Assembly: GCA_963971285.1 (NCBI GenBank)
Contig: OZ020255.1
Span: 4,154,001 to 4,218,000 of the forward strand
Direction of reading: 5' to 3'
Source: Astropecten irregularis
Taxonomy: Eukaryota > Echinodermata > Asteroidea > Paxillosida > Astropectinidae
DNA length: 64,000 nucleotides
Of the stretch, positions 13,001 through 24,290 are shown piece after piece (position 1 is the stretch's first letter; the number at the start of each line of letters is the position of its first letter). Made by a program: the position numbers and the translations under genes. Under the pieces are notes generated by a model. It saw nothing but the letters and a program-made list of their open reading frames with translations. It had not been told where the DNA came from and did no database searches.

Positions 13001-13409
13001 CTTTGGACCATACCATAACCTGAACGGACATATGGGTAATGGTAGTATGGGTAGACCTAGTCAGACGGCAGTCAGTGAGATAGACAATGATAGTGACTCT
13101 AATGAAAGGGCTAGAGCAGCATCAGAAGTCAAGCCAGTCATACATGCTGTAGATGTTGTAACTCACAGCGACCCTAATGGTAAGACAACAGAGCATGGTC
13201 AGCATGTGTACCAACACATTCCAGAGAACACACCAACAGTCATTATAGACGAGGTCCAAGATTCTGATTCGTATGAGGGCGACATTTATTGTCCACATGA
13301 CATTGGCAACAATGAAATTGACAACGAGGCAACTGCAGGTTGTTCACACAACATAACTGAAGAATGTGAAGATAGGCGTACATACCCCAATATTGAAACG
13401 GAGGTGTGA
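4093..13409 (+). CDS. Class B (secretin-family) GPCR, parathyroid-hormone-receptor-like, 10 exons seen, 5' end missing
   Basis: Exons by splice sites and frame: 4093-4212, 4772-4866, 5441-5538, 5937-6114, 6510-6678, 7966-8026, 8521-8593, 9107-9192, 12482-12620 and 12756-13409 (stop at 13407). All junctions are GT/AG and phases agree. The first two exons encode part of the cysteine-rich hormone-binding ectodomain ([27 protein letters not shown]). The rest encode seven transmembrane helices with class B signatures: [18 protein letters not shown] in helix 2, [13 protein letters not shown] in helix 3, [12 protein letters not shown] in helix 4, LRVLATKL after helix 5, [16 protein letters not shown] in helix 6, and [19 protein letters not shown] in helix 7. 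The exon plan and the LATKL and [11 protein letters not shown] stretches match PTH receptors best; PACAP/VIP or CRH-type receptors are the alternatives. The product would be a Gs-coupled plasma-membrane receptor. The last exon adds a ~200-residue hydrophilic cytoplasmic tail. Signal peptide and first ectodomain cysteine were not found. Confidence 0.9.
4560..4679. mobile_element. PIF/Harbinger-like MITE, 120 bp (intronic)
   Basis: Same length and ends as the copy at 857-976: GGGCCTGTTTGTTTAATGCA at the left and its reverse complement at the right. Flanks are TTA (4557-4559) and TGA (4680-4682), a 3-bp duplication with one change. It lies in the intron between the two ectodomain exons of the receptor gene. 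Confidence 0.75.
5733..5760. repeat. Perfect 13-bp inverted repeat, 2-nt loop
   Basis: ATTTTTGCAGGAA, TT, then the exact reverse complement. It lies in a receptor intron just before a poly-T run. No function is assigned. Confidence 0.7.
6772..7109. mobile_element. TTAA-flanked MITE (piggyBac-like), subfamily B, intronic
   Basis: Flanked by TTAA at 6768-6771 and 7110-7113. It begins AGGTATAATACATGATCGG and ends in the inverted form. The interior matches copies at 33161, 35056 and 38514 (a block on hormone-like text 'GGTCACAGAACGGCAC', and an 'ACCCCGAGATCAAA' block). TTAA target duplication is the known hallmark of piggyBac transposons. Confidence 0.75.
8079..8415 (-). repeat. tRNA-derived SINE-like repeat bracketed by ~67-bp direct repeats
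   Basis: On the minus strand, about 8165-8245 reads like a tRNA body: GGCCTAGCAGGTAAGGC resembles an A box and GGTTCGAATCC an intact B box, with a rough acceptor stem. On both sides the same ~67 bases (ATGCAAATTAGGCTTGCCC and following) occur at about 8079-8145 and 8336-8402 in direct orientation. A fragment of that flank recurs inverted near 33550-33580. It lies in the intron between the exons at 7966 and 8521. It is a repeat, not a tRNA gene. Confidence 0.65.
8750..8975. mobile_element. Small TIR element (MITE-like), intronic
   Basis: The left end GCGTTTACGAAACGGA is matched by TCCGTTTCGTAAACGC at the right end. The 226-bp interior has further mirrored blocks (GGCTCCGACTCC against GAGCCTGAGCC). 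No clear target duplication was found. It lies between receptor exons 8521-8593 and 9107-9192. Confidence 0.6.
9193..12481. other. Large receptor intron (3.3 kb)
   Basis: This intron separates the exon ending LRVLATKL...RRYR from the [11 protein letters not shown] exon. It contains a ~100-bp hairpin near 9770-9872 (GACGTCGTG...TATGCC mirrored as GGCATA...CACGACGTC), a short tandem array at 10482-10567, and repeated AGTCGACTTAT words near 11000. The 121-codon frame at 9682-10047 spans the hairpin and shows no family likeness, so I do not call it a gene. Confidence 0.7.
10482..10567 (+). repeat. Short tandem repeat, about 4 units of ~21 bp
   Basis: The unit is close to ACATGGNAACCAATGTACTAGC and is repeated about four times with small changes. 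It explains two overlapping open frames here, which are therefore not taken as genes. Confidence 0.75.
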
Positions 13410-13486
13410 TTTCTATAGATTGACACATATAGATAAGTGCGACAATTTGGCCTGTTATAATATAGTAGTTATTAATGTCTTGTTAA

Positions 13487-13901
13487 AAGTATCATACTTT
13501 GGTTAGAAACCAAAACAGAAATGTTCACAAATTTACGTATAAATTACAGGGTATGAAGATGGTGGTGATAGAAACATACCGTTAAAATGCAAATTCATGG
13601 GCAAACATGTCAAGGAAAATACAGTAACAGCCATCTGTGAAATTTCCAGTCCCATAAGGTGACGACTTTTTTAGAAAACAGTGAAAAACGCTTACAGTTT
13701 TTAAAAAATATTTTCATCGTTATTTTCTTATTTTTAAAAGATCAGAAAATGTTTTGGTCATTCCGGATAAATACAGCATTTCAGGCAGAAATATTTTAAT
13801 GGTATATTTCCACCGTCACCATCTTGATACCATGTAAGTTATATAAATCTCATGGGGATTTCTGTTTTGGTATGGTACGCTACCAAAGTATGATAGTACC
13901 T
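13487..13901. mobile_element. TTAA-flanked MITE, subfamily A, in the receptor 3' region
   Basis: TTAA at 13483-13486 and 13902-13905 flank AAGTATCATACTTTGG...TGATAGTACC. The interior has the blocks shared by subfamily A: ACGTATAA...GGGTATGAAGATGGTGG, a CAGTAACAG...ATCTGTGAAA block, and a CACCATCTTGATACC block near the right end. It starts only 78 bases after the receptor stop codon, so it probably lies within the 3' UTR. Confidence 0.75.
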
Positions 13902-15169
13902 TTAAGGTGACATAAACCAGCGTTTACAGTAATAAGATATTTATTTGAACATGATTTCCAAGTGTATATTGATGGGTCTTGGGTATTTTCCTTGTAACCA
14001 TACGTCAATGAGTGCCTGGCTTTGCTTTGCGCAGGTTATAAGATGTTACCTGAGTAAGGCAAACAATGCGCATTTATCACAATTTTTTAAGCGCCTGTTT
14101 TAAGTGAGATCGGGTTGATAAAGAATGAACATTGTGTACACATTGTATATACTGTACATACTCTAATTTAGTTTACAATGCTCGCAGTAAGTTACCGGTC
14201 TGCTCGTTATTTGAAAAACGTACAGCAAATAATGATTATGTGTACTAAATGTCGTTATTCTATGTCATCAATTTGGCAAAAATAATTTGTTCGTTAGTAT
14301 TTTTGTTTATTTGTTGGTTGGTTGATTGGCCGATTTATCTGCATAATAATCAGCGCATTGCACCATAGTCCAAATGGGTGTTAATTGCTGACTAATTTTG
14401 TTTAGACATCTGAGCCTGTCATAATCATCATAACTACTTAAATTAAGATTCTCCATGACTACCGGTACGCATTCATTTCAAACGAAAACACACTTGATGA
14501 CCAATAATTATTGTAGGCCGGCTATGCGCAATACGTGCGCCACCACGAGAGATGTACTAATGTATATATTTAGTTCGAGTTCGTTATTTTACCCAATGTA
14601 AAAAATCATTGTTACTATGGAAATGAGTCATGACGCGTTGGTATATAAAACATAACGTATAGGTATCCGTTCATACGTCATTATACGCTTCTCTAAAAAG
14701 TTACATGAGAGATACTCGAATGGACAGTTTGATGTTGAGTGTCATGAGCAAAGAAAACAAATCCAGATTAAGACATTATTCTAATTGATTAAACATAATT
14801 ATCATTTGACTTTATTTATATATTTATCTATTTAATTATTCTTTTGCTTAACCTGTTAAGATGACCAAAACAAACTGAGAAGAAATTGCAACAATACTTG
14901 ACTTGTTCTGATCATCTTATAAAGCTCATCTCATAAAGATGATTTACCGAATATAAAATGTAAAATAATATAATAAGTCGACTTCCTAGTTACAGTACCT
15001 TGTTTTGACACAATTAAATAAACTGTGTGTATCCATTTATTGAACATGATGTATTCAACGAGTTTAACCTGACTTCCATTCGATAAAGTCCTTTTATCCT
15101 GTCATGTCAGCCGTGTGGTGGCGCACACATTACGTACACAATTCAGTCGCTTTGCTCCATCTGTGATCA

Positions 15170-15774
15170 GGGGTCAATTTCATAGAGCTGCTTAAGCGCA
15201 AAAATTGCTTAAGCATGAAAAGTCTTCCTTGATAACACAGGATTAACAACAAATTGGTCATGTGACGTTTGCTACTTCGACTTGCATTCGGCCATCGTTT
15301 GCTGAGCATAACTAAAATTCATAGGGTGTTTTGGCTGTTATACTGATTTTATTTACCAAGGCTTTTGGAGCTTAAGCAAATTTTGGTGCTTAAAGGTAGT
15401 ATCATACATTGGTTTTTGTCAAAGAAATACAGATTCATGGGCAAAAATATCAAGGACGATACAGTAACAGTCATCTGTGAAAATGTCAGTCCCATACGGT
15501 GCTCACTTAAAAAAAAACAGTGAAAAAAGGCCACAGTACTTCTTAAGTGTTTCTCTTTTATTTTGGATCTTTTAAAAGATCAAAAAGATTTTCGGTCGTT
15601 GTTTTATATATTTCTGGATTAATACACCATTTCTGGCGGAAAATTTTTAGCGGTATGTTTCTCCCACCACCATCTTCATACCCTGTAAGTTATACATACA
15701 TCTGTGAACATTTCTTTTTTGGTGTCTAACCAAAGTATGATACAGCCTTTAAGAAGCTCTATGAAATTGGCCCC
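15170..15774. mobile_element. MITE with GGGGTCAATTTCATAGAGC ends, itself interrupted
   Basis: The left end (15170) GGGGTCAATTTCATAGAGCT is matched by AGCTCTATGAAATTGGCCCC at the right end (to 15774), and CTTAAGC motifs are repeated in both arms. A subfamily A TTAA MITE sits inside the right arm (15394-15748), so this element is the older of the two. Confidence 0.75.
15394..15748. mobile_element. TTAA-flanked MITE, subfamily A, nested in another MITE
   Basis: TTAA lies at 15390-15393 and 15749-15752. The ends are AGGTAGTATCATAC and GTATGATACAGCCT. It entered a CTTAAG site in the arm of the surrounding GGGGTCAATTT element. Confidence 0.8.
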
Positions 15775-15911
15775 AGGTAAAAACCGTCTGAATCATCTGT
15801 ACACGTGATACATTATCATCGCTCAAAATATTCTTCCCCTCACATACATGAAAGGATTGGACGAAACATGTAATTAGTTACATGAAATAAAGAGCTTATT
15901 GCAGTGCAATA

Positions 15912-16346
15912 CAGGGTGTCCCAGAAAAAAACGCAACACTGTGTCGGGACCCATTATGTTTACATTAAACAGTTTATCACTTCAAGTTTCACATATGTGA
16001 TAAAACCATGTCTTGGCTATCATCATGTAGAATTTAAGCAAAATCGGGCTGAAATTGGCGAAAATATGACCAATTGAAAGAGTACTCCTTAGAAACAAAT
16101 TTACAAGGATAACACGCATAGTGGACAACACACACATAATGTGTGAAAGAAAATGAAAATCGGGTTTTGAGGTTGAGTAATTCAGTCTAAGTTTTTTCAC
16201 TCAATTGTAGTCCAATTTTGCTCAAATTCTACATGGTGATAGCCAAGACATAGCTGTATCACATACCTGAATATTGAAGTGATAAACAGTTAAATTTTCA
16301 TATAATAGTTCTCGACACAAGTGTTGCGTTTTTTGGGGACACCCTG
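15912..16346. mobile_element. Tc1/mariner-like MITE with CAGGGTGTCCC ends
   Basis: Long inverted ends: CAGGGTGTCCCAGAAAAAAA at the left is mirrored by TTTTTTGGGGACACCCTG at the right, and mirrored blocks continue well into the element (AACGCAACAC, GTTTATCACTTCA, ATGTCTTGGCTATCA). TA dinucleotides flank it at 15910-15911 and 16347-16348. The TA duplication fits the Tc1/mariner superfamily. No coding frame. Confidence 0.75.
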
Positions 16347-16935
16347 TATAATGAAGACATAAAACAGCCTCTGACTAGAGGGCGCCCTTCCGCTTTCTTG
16401 CAGTCGGTCAACAAACCACCTTGATCAAACGAGTTGATGCATTGCTCCTATAACTGTCAATACTCATCTACTGACTGACTGCAGACAAACACAATTCTGT
16501 ATTCTTTTGATTTAGATTATTATAGACATTTCGATGTCTAGAATGTATATGCATGTATTGTGCTTTACATAAATTTACATAAATATAAACGCTTCCGTAA
16601 CATTTTTTCGTACAGCTGTCGTTTATTTTATGAATACAAATATTATCTTGATAAATATGAATATTGTTACTGAATAAATTTCCAATTCTGAAAGCAGGTT
16701 TATACAAATAAGCAACATTGCCATGGATACTCACGTAATTCAATATAAGGAAAGAACTAAATACATGTACTTCTACTGCTGTATAGGCCCTTTACTCGTT
16801 TTACTGTGAAACGTAATGTTTTCAATACGATTAAAAAATATTATTTACTAAGATTCCTACATAAATTCTTATATTTAAAAAACAAACTGTCTAAATTCTA
16901 ATTTTAGCTTGTCAGTGGTTTCTTCTGCATGTTAA

Positions 16936-17422
16936 GGGGCCGTTCATAAAGTACGTACGCACGAAGGGGGAAGGGGAGGGGTGTTACCGATGCGTACGCC
17001 ATGCGTACGGGGGGGGGGGGGTGGTTAAGGCCAATGCGTACCGTACGCAAACGAAAAATTTGCATAGCATTATCGCGCGAAAAGAGAGGTAAAAAACGTG
17101 AAAAAAGCACCGGGATTGTTTTGTGTTTTCCTTATTCAACATGATAAAAAATAGTAAAAACCCATCTGTAAATGTATAAAAAACCTGTTAAACTTTAGTC
17201 ATTATTTCAGAATTTGAAAGTGACGTCCCAATAACGGTACCGGCCCGGATTACTGTGACATTTTAATGATGCTAAAGCAAGGGACCACGAGAAGTGAAAA
17301 ACCTAATGTGGAATGCGTATGCGTACAGGGGGGAGGGACCACTGCGTACGCCATGCGTTCAGAGGGGGAGGGGGATAAAAAAAAGTCGGCATTTCGTGCG
17401 TACGTACTTTATGGACGGCCCC
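16936..17422. mobile_element. PIF/Harbinger-like MITE with GGGGCCGTTCATAAAG ends
   Basis: GGGGCCGTTCATAAAGTACG at the left is mirrored by a near-identical inverted end at 17390-17422. TAA occurs on both flanks (16933-16935 and 17423-17425). Poly-G runs and GCGTACGCCATGCGT words are repeated in both arms. The 3-bp TWA duplication suggests PIF/Harbinger. Confidence 0.7.
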
Positions 17423-17425
17423 TAA

Positions 17426-18960
17426 GGCTCTTATTTGTAAAGTTACATAGCTCTAGAAATGAAAGTTGTACATTCTAGGAATTTTCATAAGACAACTTAT
17501 CGAGTTAAACTTGTCAATTTAAAAAAATGTGCAATACATCTTAATTAAATATATAAAATGATTTTCGTATTATTGTTTCATTTATATTAACACGTTAGTG
17601 GTTATTTGGCGTCTGAAATTTCGTGTAGAATATTGCATGAAGTCTACATGATCACAGTATCAAACCGCATGAAATACGTAGACGTCCAGTATACAGTACA
17701 TTAAAGTACATGTAGTTAAAACAAGTAACTTCACTTGTCATTTTATTCAGGATTACCTATATACTTACATATGATTGTTTGTTCTGTGTGCATTTGAATC
17801 TTCAAGTGACCATGTACGTTTCAGCTTTTCAAGATGTTCATCGCCAAACATGAAAGACTGATACATGTATAATTAATAGTCTTTGATGGACATTTCGTAG
17901 AGTCATCATGTTACAGAAAGACGACATTCCAATCACGTATTTCATGGAAATAGCAGAAAATGACGTCAACAAAGACGTCATTTGTCTATCTTCCATCTTG
18001 ATTATAATGATCTCACTGCGCACATCATGCAATCTCATATGCATATCTTGTAGCTGGAACATTATATACTCTTTCCAAAAATTACATGTGATACTGGAAA
18101 CATGGGTTGTGATTAAAAGCCTCAAAGTAACGTTAAAGAAACGTCTCAATTTATAGCTATACTGATTATTTGAACACTATTTGTCTTACGACAACGATAC
18201 ATGTAAATACAAATAATGTGCTAACATTCTGCTTGTTTTCAATGAAATTACGATCTGTATTGCTTTCCAATACCTGTTTATCTTTAGCGATGAGAAACTG
18301 TGAGAAATAACAGTGTAATATCATTACAACTTGTAAGTAATAATACATGTATAATAATATACCTGTGGAAAATAATTATGTGTACAGCTTGACCTTTCCG
18401 TGTGCATTCGTCTTCATATCAATGTCTTATTAACATCAAAGTCGCCACTGTATATTGCATGTACTTGGTGTTAAGGAGTTTGTAAGTACGAAAAAACATT
18501 ACTTATTAAAGACACAGTTGTAAATTAGTAAAATCTTAACTTTGCCTTTGTATAAATCAAACTTTTGACGTCTTAGTGAAAATGCCTCTTTGAATCTGTG
18601 TGAGTTTATCAGTTTTACATGTGTTGACATTAATGTATACACATTATCAAAACCCTTAAATGTTATCTGTGTCATCCAAAGCATGTATAACCATTCTAAA
18701 ATAATTTATTAATAACTATTAACATTAAACCATTTATAACTTTAATATATGTTGGCGTACTGCGTTTCTGTTCTTGTGAAAGATTTGTCTTCACATAATG
18801 TGTACTTTACAAGCTCCCGTAGCTCCGAGCATAAAGAGCGTACAAAAGCAATTCCAGGGTGGGTCAATATAGAGAATGATATTAAAAATATTAAAAACAT
18901 GAATTGTATTGAACTGCTGCGGTCGAACAATAATAATAAAATAGGACATTTATATTGCGC
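17426..18960. other. AT-rich stretch with no recognised gene
   Basis: Only short frames are present. The pair of overlapping frames near 17838-18156 has no domain-like pattern. TGACGTCA-like words occur at about 17962-17981, possibly chance. Nothing else is supported. Confidence 0.5.
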
Positions 18961-18984
18961 AGCTACTATATTAATATACTCTAC

Positions 18985-19250
18985 TGCGCATTACAAATTA
19001 TTATCCCTGGTCATTGGGCCATAATTTACATTCCTGAAACCATCTCAACTCCCTGGGGAGTATACAGCCCCGGCTACCGTATTCAGTGCACAGAGGCTAA
19101 TCAAATCACAAAGCCATCTCTACCCTCACAGGTACCTATTTACACCTGGGTGAAGAGGAGCAATATGTGACAAAGCATCTTGCCCAAGGACGCAAGCACC
19201 ACTAGCCCATGGCTGGATTCGAACCAACAATCTGTAGATTGACCACAAAC
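18985..19250 (+). repeat. Dispersed SINE-type repeat, copy 1
   Basis: The segment from TTATTATCCCTGGTCATTGGGCC to CTTGCCCAAGGACGCAAGCACCACTA...CCCATGGCTGG recurs at about 21480-21735. The two copies share order and spacing of blocks (CATTCCTGAAACCATCT, CAGAGGCTAATCAAA) with scattered differences. Confidence 0.7.
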
Positions 19251-19414
19251 CTTGAGTCAACCATAAAGGAACTGCCTCCTTGTCTCCTCTTTATTTTCAA
19301 ACAATGTCAGCTCGGACATGAAATAAATAAAGGGCAATGCTTGCAGCAACAAACACAACAGCAGTATAATGAATGGCTGCGCTCTTTGAGTGATCCCCCA
19401 TGTACCGTTCCCAG

Positions 19415-19640
19415 GTTGCAGCATTGCTGCGTGTATCGGTGAAAATGATCCCTGGGATATGGCGGTGTGTGCATGGTTTCATGGCTTCTGACTGCCAAAC
19501 GAACAAAGATAATTGACTATTAGGGACACCACCAACGTAGGGCTGGATGGCTCAGTTGGCCTGTACGGTATTCAGGAGGTCGCCGGTTCGAATGCCGCTC
19601 CAGTCAATTTTCTTTGTTCACGTTTCACTGAAAAAGATAG
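19415..19640 (+). repeat. tRNA-derived SINE (GGGCTGGATGGCTC family), copy 1
   Basis: A tRNA-like head occurs at about 19540-19605: GGATGGCTCAGTTGG (A box) and GGTTCGAATGCC (B box). The surrounding text (GGTTTCATGGCTTCTGA...AAAGATAATTGA...TTAGGGAC) recurs in reverse orientation at 40567-40830. Two copies with the same structure and shared flanks show a dispersed Pol III-type repeat. Confidence 0.75.
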
Positions 19641-19718
19641 TGAAGCAATAATATCCAATAACCCAATATCTTTTTCCGACAAAAACCGTGTTTTGCATTG
19701 TCATGAGATAAGGTTTAA

Positions 19719-20063
19719 AGGTACTATCATACTCTAGTACTGGTACCGTAGCATTCCGAAACAGAAACGTCTTCACAGATTGATCTATAACTTACAGGGT
19801 ATGGTGATGGTAGAAACATACCGTTACAATATTTCCGTCGGAAAAGCTGTATTTATCCAGAAAAAGAGTAAAACCAATTTAAAAACAATTTGGCTTTTTG
19901 GAAATAACCGTTTTGGAAATCCGTGGCCGTTTTTCACCGTTTTCTCAAAAACTGGGCACATGGGACTTGGAATTTTACAGATGACTGTTGCTGTATCTTT
20001 CATAATATTTTTGCCCACGAATCTGCATTTCTTTAACAAAACCCCAAAAGTATGAAATTACCT
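19719..20063. mobile_element. TTAA-flanked MITE, subfamily A
   Basis: TTAA lies at 19715-19718 and 20064-20067. The ends are AGGTACTATCATAC and GTATGAAATTACCT. The interior matches the copies at 13487, 15394, 36194 and 37075. It follows directly on the SINE at 19415-19640. Confidence 0.75.
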
Positions 20064-20194
20064 TTAAATGGCGTTTGGTCTCGAAATGCAAACCAAGGGG
20101 AAAACGTGACTGACCTCATACATGCGAATTATGACATTAAAAATGCACTGCCCGTGTTGGAGCTAAAATGAGATAGATGGATTAGTATAAGTAC

Positions 20195-20415
20195 TAAACT
20201 CAATACAAGTAATAAACTGCTGCAAACTCATCAGCCAAAATAATGACCAGAAATTTATAAAATGCTTGGAGTTAGGAGGGCCTGACGCATTTCGATCCTA
20301 GCAGAATCTTCATCGAAAGCTAATTGCATGTTCCTGTCCTCTTGTCATAGATAAAAATCCTGCTATATGATCGAAACGCATTCGGCCCTCCTAACTCCAA
20401 GCAAAGATAAACTAG
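20195..20415. repeat. Dispersed repeat with hairpin (CAAGTAATAAACTGC family)
   Basis: ATGCTTGGAGTTAGGAGGGCC is mirrored within the segment as GGCCCTCCTAACTCCAAGCA. The left half recurs at about 31465-31570 and 35945-36050, with the shared block AAAATAATGACC...TTTATAAAATGCTT. Type unknown. Confidence 0.6.
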
Positions 20416-21479
20416 ATTACATTTACATTTACTGTCCAAGTAAAAACATAAAAAATGTCACCTACACTGGATAAAACACACTGTAATGTGTAATAAACAC
20501 TGTAATAAATATTACAGAAAAACATATACATAACAGTATAACTAATTAATTCGAAGAAATCTTGACCGAATTCAGAAAAAATACGTTTGTGTAACCTGAA
20601 ATATAAAAAGCTAACGGACATTACACTCAAACATAAACATGGACAAGTCTATATTATCGAGGAGGCAAGTTGCAACTTTCAAAATGTGAAGAAAAAAAAA
20701 CGACTACCAAAGCACTAGACCAAGCACACGAATGTCACAGGAATGTTTTTTTTTACTAGAGCTATACTATCAAAAACACATTACAATTTTAAATATATTT
20801 GCTTGTTGAATGGCTATTACTATTAGCATGAATGTAACATTTCTCAAATAGCACCGTATGTTTGAACTGCTATGCTGGAACTGTTTGTCTCTTCTCTATT
20901 GTTTACAGGACGGTGCTCTTTCTGGTCAATGTACACGTAATATGTGGATATGACATTCTTTCCATTCGTTCTATGTCCACTGATGCTCAAATTCACGTAT
21001 TTTTCGTCATCTTCTGTAGATCTTTTACTGTGGGTGAAAGAAAAGACAATCCATTATTTCACTGCGAAGGATGTTGATTATTGAATTAACCTAAATCTTC
21101 CAGGGCATTTGGTACTGCTTTTCTACTTATAGGGAGTGATATAAACTAAAGTAGTTGTGAATGCATGTAATTACAACAGGAAAGGAGATTTTTAAGCATT
21201 TACTTTCTGCAGACAAAGTTTGTTCTTCTTGACGTGCTAACATGTCCAGACTAATGTGAATGGAAAATAATTGTAACAAGGTAAATAGTTTTGAAATATC
21301 TTGATTTGGGGAAGGATCGAAAGCATATAGGTCCATCGATGGGGGGGGGGGGGGGGGTCATGGGCACTGAAAAACTGCTTACCCTCAACCAATCACCAAA
21401 ACTTTATGTATTTATTATAGGATCCCCAGCGCAGAAGAATTGTTCTGCCGTGTGATGTGCCCCTACCTACTGTGGCCAC

Positions 21480-21735
21480 TTTAATACTGAGCATTTATAA
21501 AGCGCCTTTCCAAGAAGATCAAAAGTGCTGTACAGACATATTTATTATTATCCCTGGTCATCGGGCCATACTTTGCATTCCTGAAACCATCTTATTCTTA
21601 GCCCCCTGGGGGAATACAGCCCCAGCACAGAGGCTAATCAAACCACAAAGGAATCTTATACCGTTCTACCTCCATGATGTGACAAAGTGTCTTGCCCAAG
21701 GACGCAAGCACCACTAACCCATGGCTGGATCGTGG
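21480..21735 (+). repeat. Dispersed SINE-type repeat, copy 2
   Basis: Second copy of the repeat at 18985-19250, beginning with a SINE-like GAGCATTTATAAAGCGCCTT head and running to the CTTGCCCAAGGACGCAAGC block. The preceding ~140 bases include a long poly-G run at about 21340-21356. Confidence 0.7.
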
Positions 21736-22238
21736 CTGAGTGCATAATCTGATTCATAGTTCTTGGATAATTCACGCCTACATCGGCATTGATTCTAACA
21801 ATAATACCGCATCCAATGACACCATGAAATAAACACACCTTCTTCTATCTTATTTCAAGCTAAACTGGAGGCTTTATGTAAACAGCGTAAGGCTTACCAG
21901 CGTCTTTTAAGAAAATACAGCATTACCACCAGCACATACAGCAGAATACTACACCACACAGTCAACAGAAGTACTTTTAAAATAGTGTTGACGTCCATGA
22001 AGTCCATTTTTGCAGGTGTGTCTGAAGACTATCTGGAGAATAATCAGTACAAAATAGCCTTTATACTAAGATTTACCTTTATCACATTGTACGACCCATA
22101 AACACCATCAGTTTCAATGGCTTTGAATTTAAATACGAAACATTAGTGATTCATATGTATAAATTATAGATCTCACGCAGTAAAAATAATATCGGGGAAT
22201 GCACAAAACGGGATTGGTAAAAATCAAAAACATAATAT

Positions 22239-23302
22239 AGGTTTTCCCGCACATTTTAAAACTGTTTTCATTCAATTTCCAAAGCGAGTAACTTCAATTT
22301 CGTCTCGGAGATTCCTAACCTTGCATATCCCATGTTCAATTTCGTCTTTGGTCGCCCATTTTTACACTTTGACCAACAAATTTTATTTTTTTGTCATACA
22401 TTTTGATGACAGACAATTTCGTCAACCGCTGCGCAGTTGCCAAACGAACGATAGACGAATCAATTTCGTCATTTTGCAATCAAATTCGTATAACTGTCAT
22501 TTAAATTCGTCAAATGATCATATGCCGTCCTTCATTTGTTCACGTTTCGTCGTTTCATTTTCACTTTAAACATTTCTTTCTAGTGTTGGATGAATATTTT
22601 GTCTGACGAAATGAGAATTTACCATAGGCCATGTTGTGCTTTTCGAAAATAATGTTAGCCTATGTGAATACATTCAGATCAATATTTTTTTTTTGCCGGA
22701 AAAACTAGAGGAAAGATGGTTTTTAAAGTATGCATACCAGAAATAACCAGGCCTATACTTCATCAAAGTACAAGGAGATGTATTCGTTATTTCTTTTTTC
22801 GGAATAGTCCACACCATCACTTGGTTGTATATGGCCCTCTAGCCCAGTTTCCATTTGAAGCCATTTGAATACGTTACGAAGATTTCTAATGTTCGGAGTA
22901 TGCGGTGTTAGACGGTTCGGAATCATGCGAGCAAGTGAAAGAAACTACATGTACACGTAAAATGAAAAGGGGCTTATACAGCTCATTCAGGTCAATAAGC
23001 CTTTTCGCAAAGCTGTTTACAGTCAGATTATCAGTCGAATTTGAATGACAACTTCTTGAAATCGCTCGACCAAAGACGAATTTGATCATTGATTATCTAG
23101 ATGATGATCAAGTCAGACGAATTCCAGTGACATCTGACGAAAACGAATGAAAACTGACGAAACTGATTGACCATTGATCAATTCGAATGACCAATGACTA
23201 AATTGATTGCAACATTTGCACATTCCAGTCTTCTTGGGACGAAATCGAAGTGAAGTGCTTAGGAAATTGAATGAAAAAAGTTTGAAAATGTACGAAAGCC
23301 CA
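22239..23302. mobile_element. ~1.06-kb foldback element, AATTTCGTC-rich
   Basis: GGTTTTCCCGCACATTTTAA...TTCATTCAATTTCC at the left is mirrored, imperfectly, by GGAAATTGAATGAAAAAAG...GTACGAAAGCCC at 23258-23302. AATTTCGTC and its reverse GACGAAATT are repeated through the two arms. The GGTTTTCCCG start resembles the ends of the element at 33805-34192. No coding frame. Confidence 0.6.
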
Positions 23303-24007
23303 TTATAGTGCCACTTTTATATTTTTTGACATACTAATTCCTTTATTTCTCTGAACATTACCCCGTGTCAAAACAGCACGTATCTTCTAAATTAATGTCT
23401 AAAAGCTGACTTCGTCTTTAGAGGCAAAAGCGAAACAACAATCTGTGCAAGTCAGCTAAATGCACTCTTTAACCTTCGACTGATAATATATTGTGGTACT
23501 CCAGTCCAGCCATTAATAATGTACAATTGTACATGGGTCCCGAGTCCCTATCGACGGTACTATAGTTATGATCCCAGTGGTCTGAAAGTTGACTATAGAA
23601 TATTCTTAAAATTAGCATGTTTTCAGGATAACAATAACATGAACAACCAAAGTTGCTGAGTTACATGTATTATTTAGTATGACAGAAAGGAGGCAACGTG
23701 CTTGCACATTCATCGTGTATTTACACTGTTACCTCACTCATTCAAATAGTTCCTCTGCATTTCTCAGTATAAGCCGCACAATGTCGGCTGTCAATGGCCC
23801 TTGCATGTATGTCCTTGGAGAGTATAATGGCGCAGCATGGGGAAGTAAGGCACGGCAGTTCATGGGATCGACTGGACCCACTGGAGGCCCCCTTCGATTG
23901 CTTCACGTGCGAACATTGTGAACTTAAACATCACTAACCCTTGACCCTCTCCTCATATTTTTCCCTCGGGCAGAGATATGCTTTGGGTTTGTATACAGTA
24001 TAGTCCC

Positions 24008-24290
24008 GAAGCAGTATCATGCTTTGGTAGGAAACCCAAACAGAAATTTGTTCACAGATTTACGTGTAACTAAGTATAAAAATGGACCTGGTACAATCAA
24101 ACACACCGTTACAATAATTTTCGGCCTGAAATGGTATATTTATCCAGAAATGAGTAAAACAAAGACCGAAAACAGTTTTGATCTCCGAGATCAAAACTTC
24201 AAAATTCTGCATAACAATTGATGGTTTTTCGCTGTTTTCTACTGTTTGCAATGATCGATTGAGCTGAAAATTTCACAGGTTTATTTTTTA
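24008..24290. mobile_element. Degraded TTAA-family MITE, subfamily B
   Basis: The segment from GCAGTATCATGCTTTGGTAGG through AACAGTTTTGATCTCCGAGATCAAA to GATTGAGCTGAAAATTTCACAGG matches subfamily B blocks. Neither end keeps a TTAA, so it is truncated or decayed. Confidence 0.6.
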
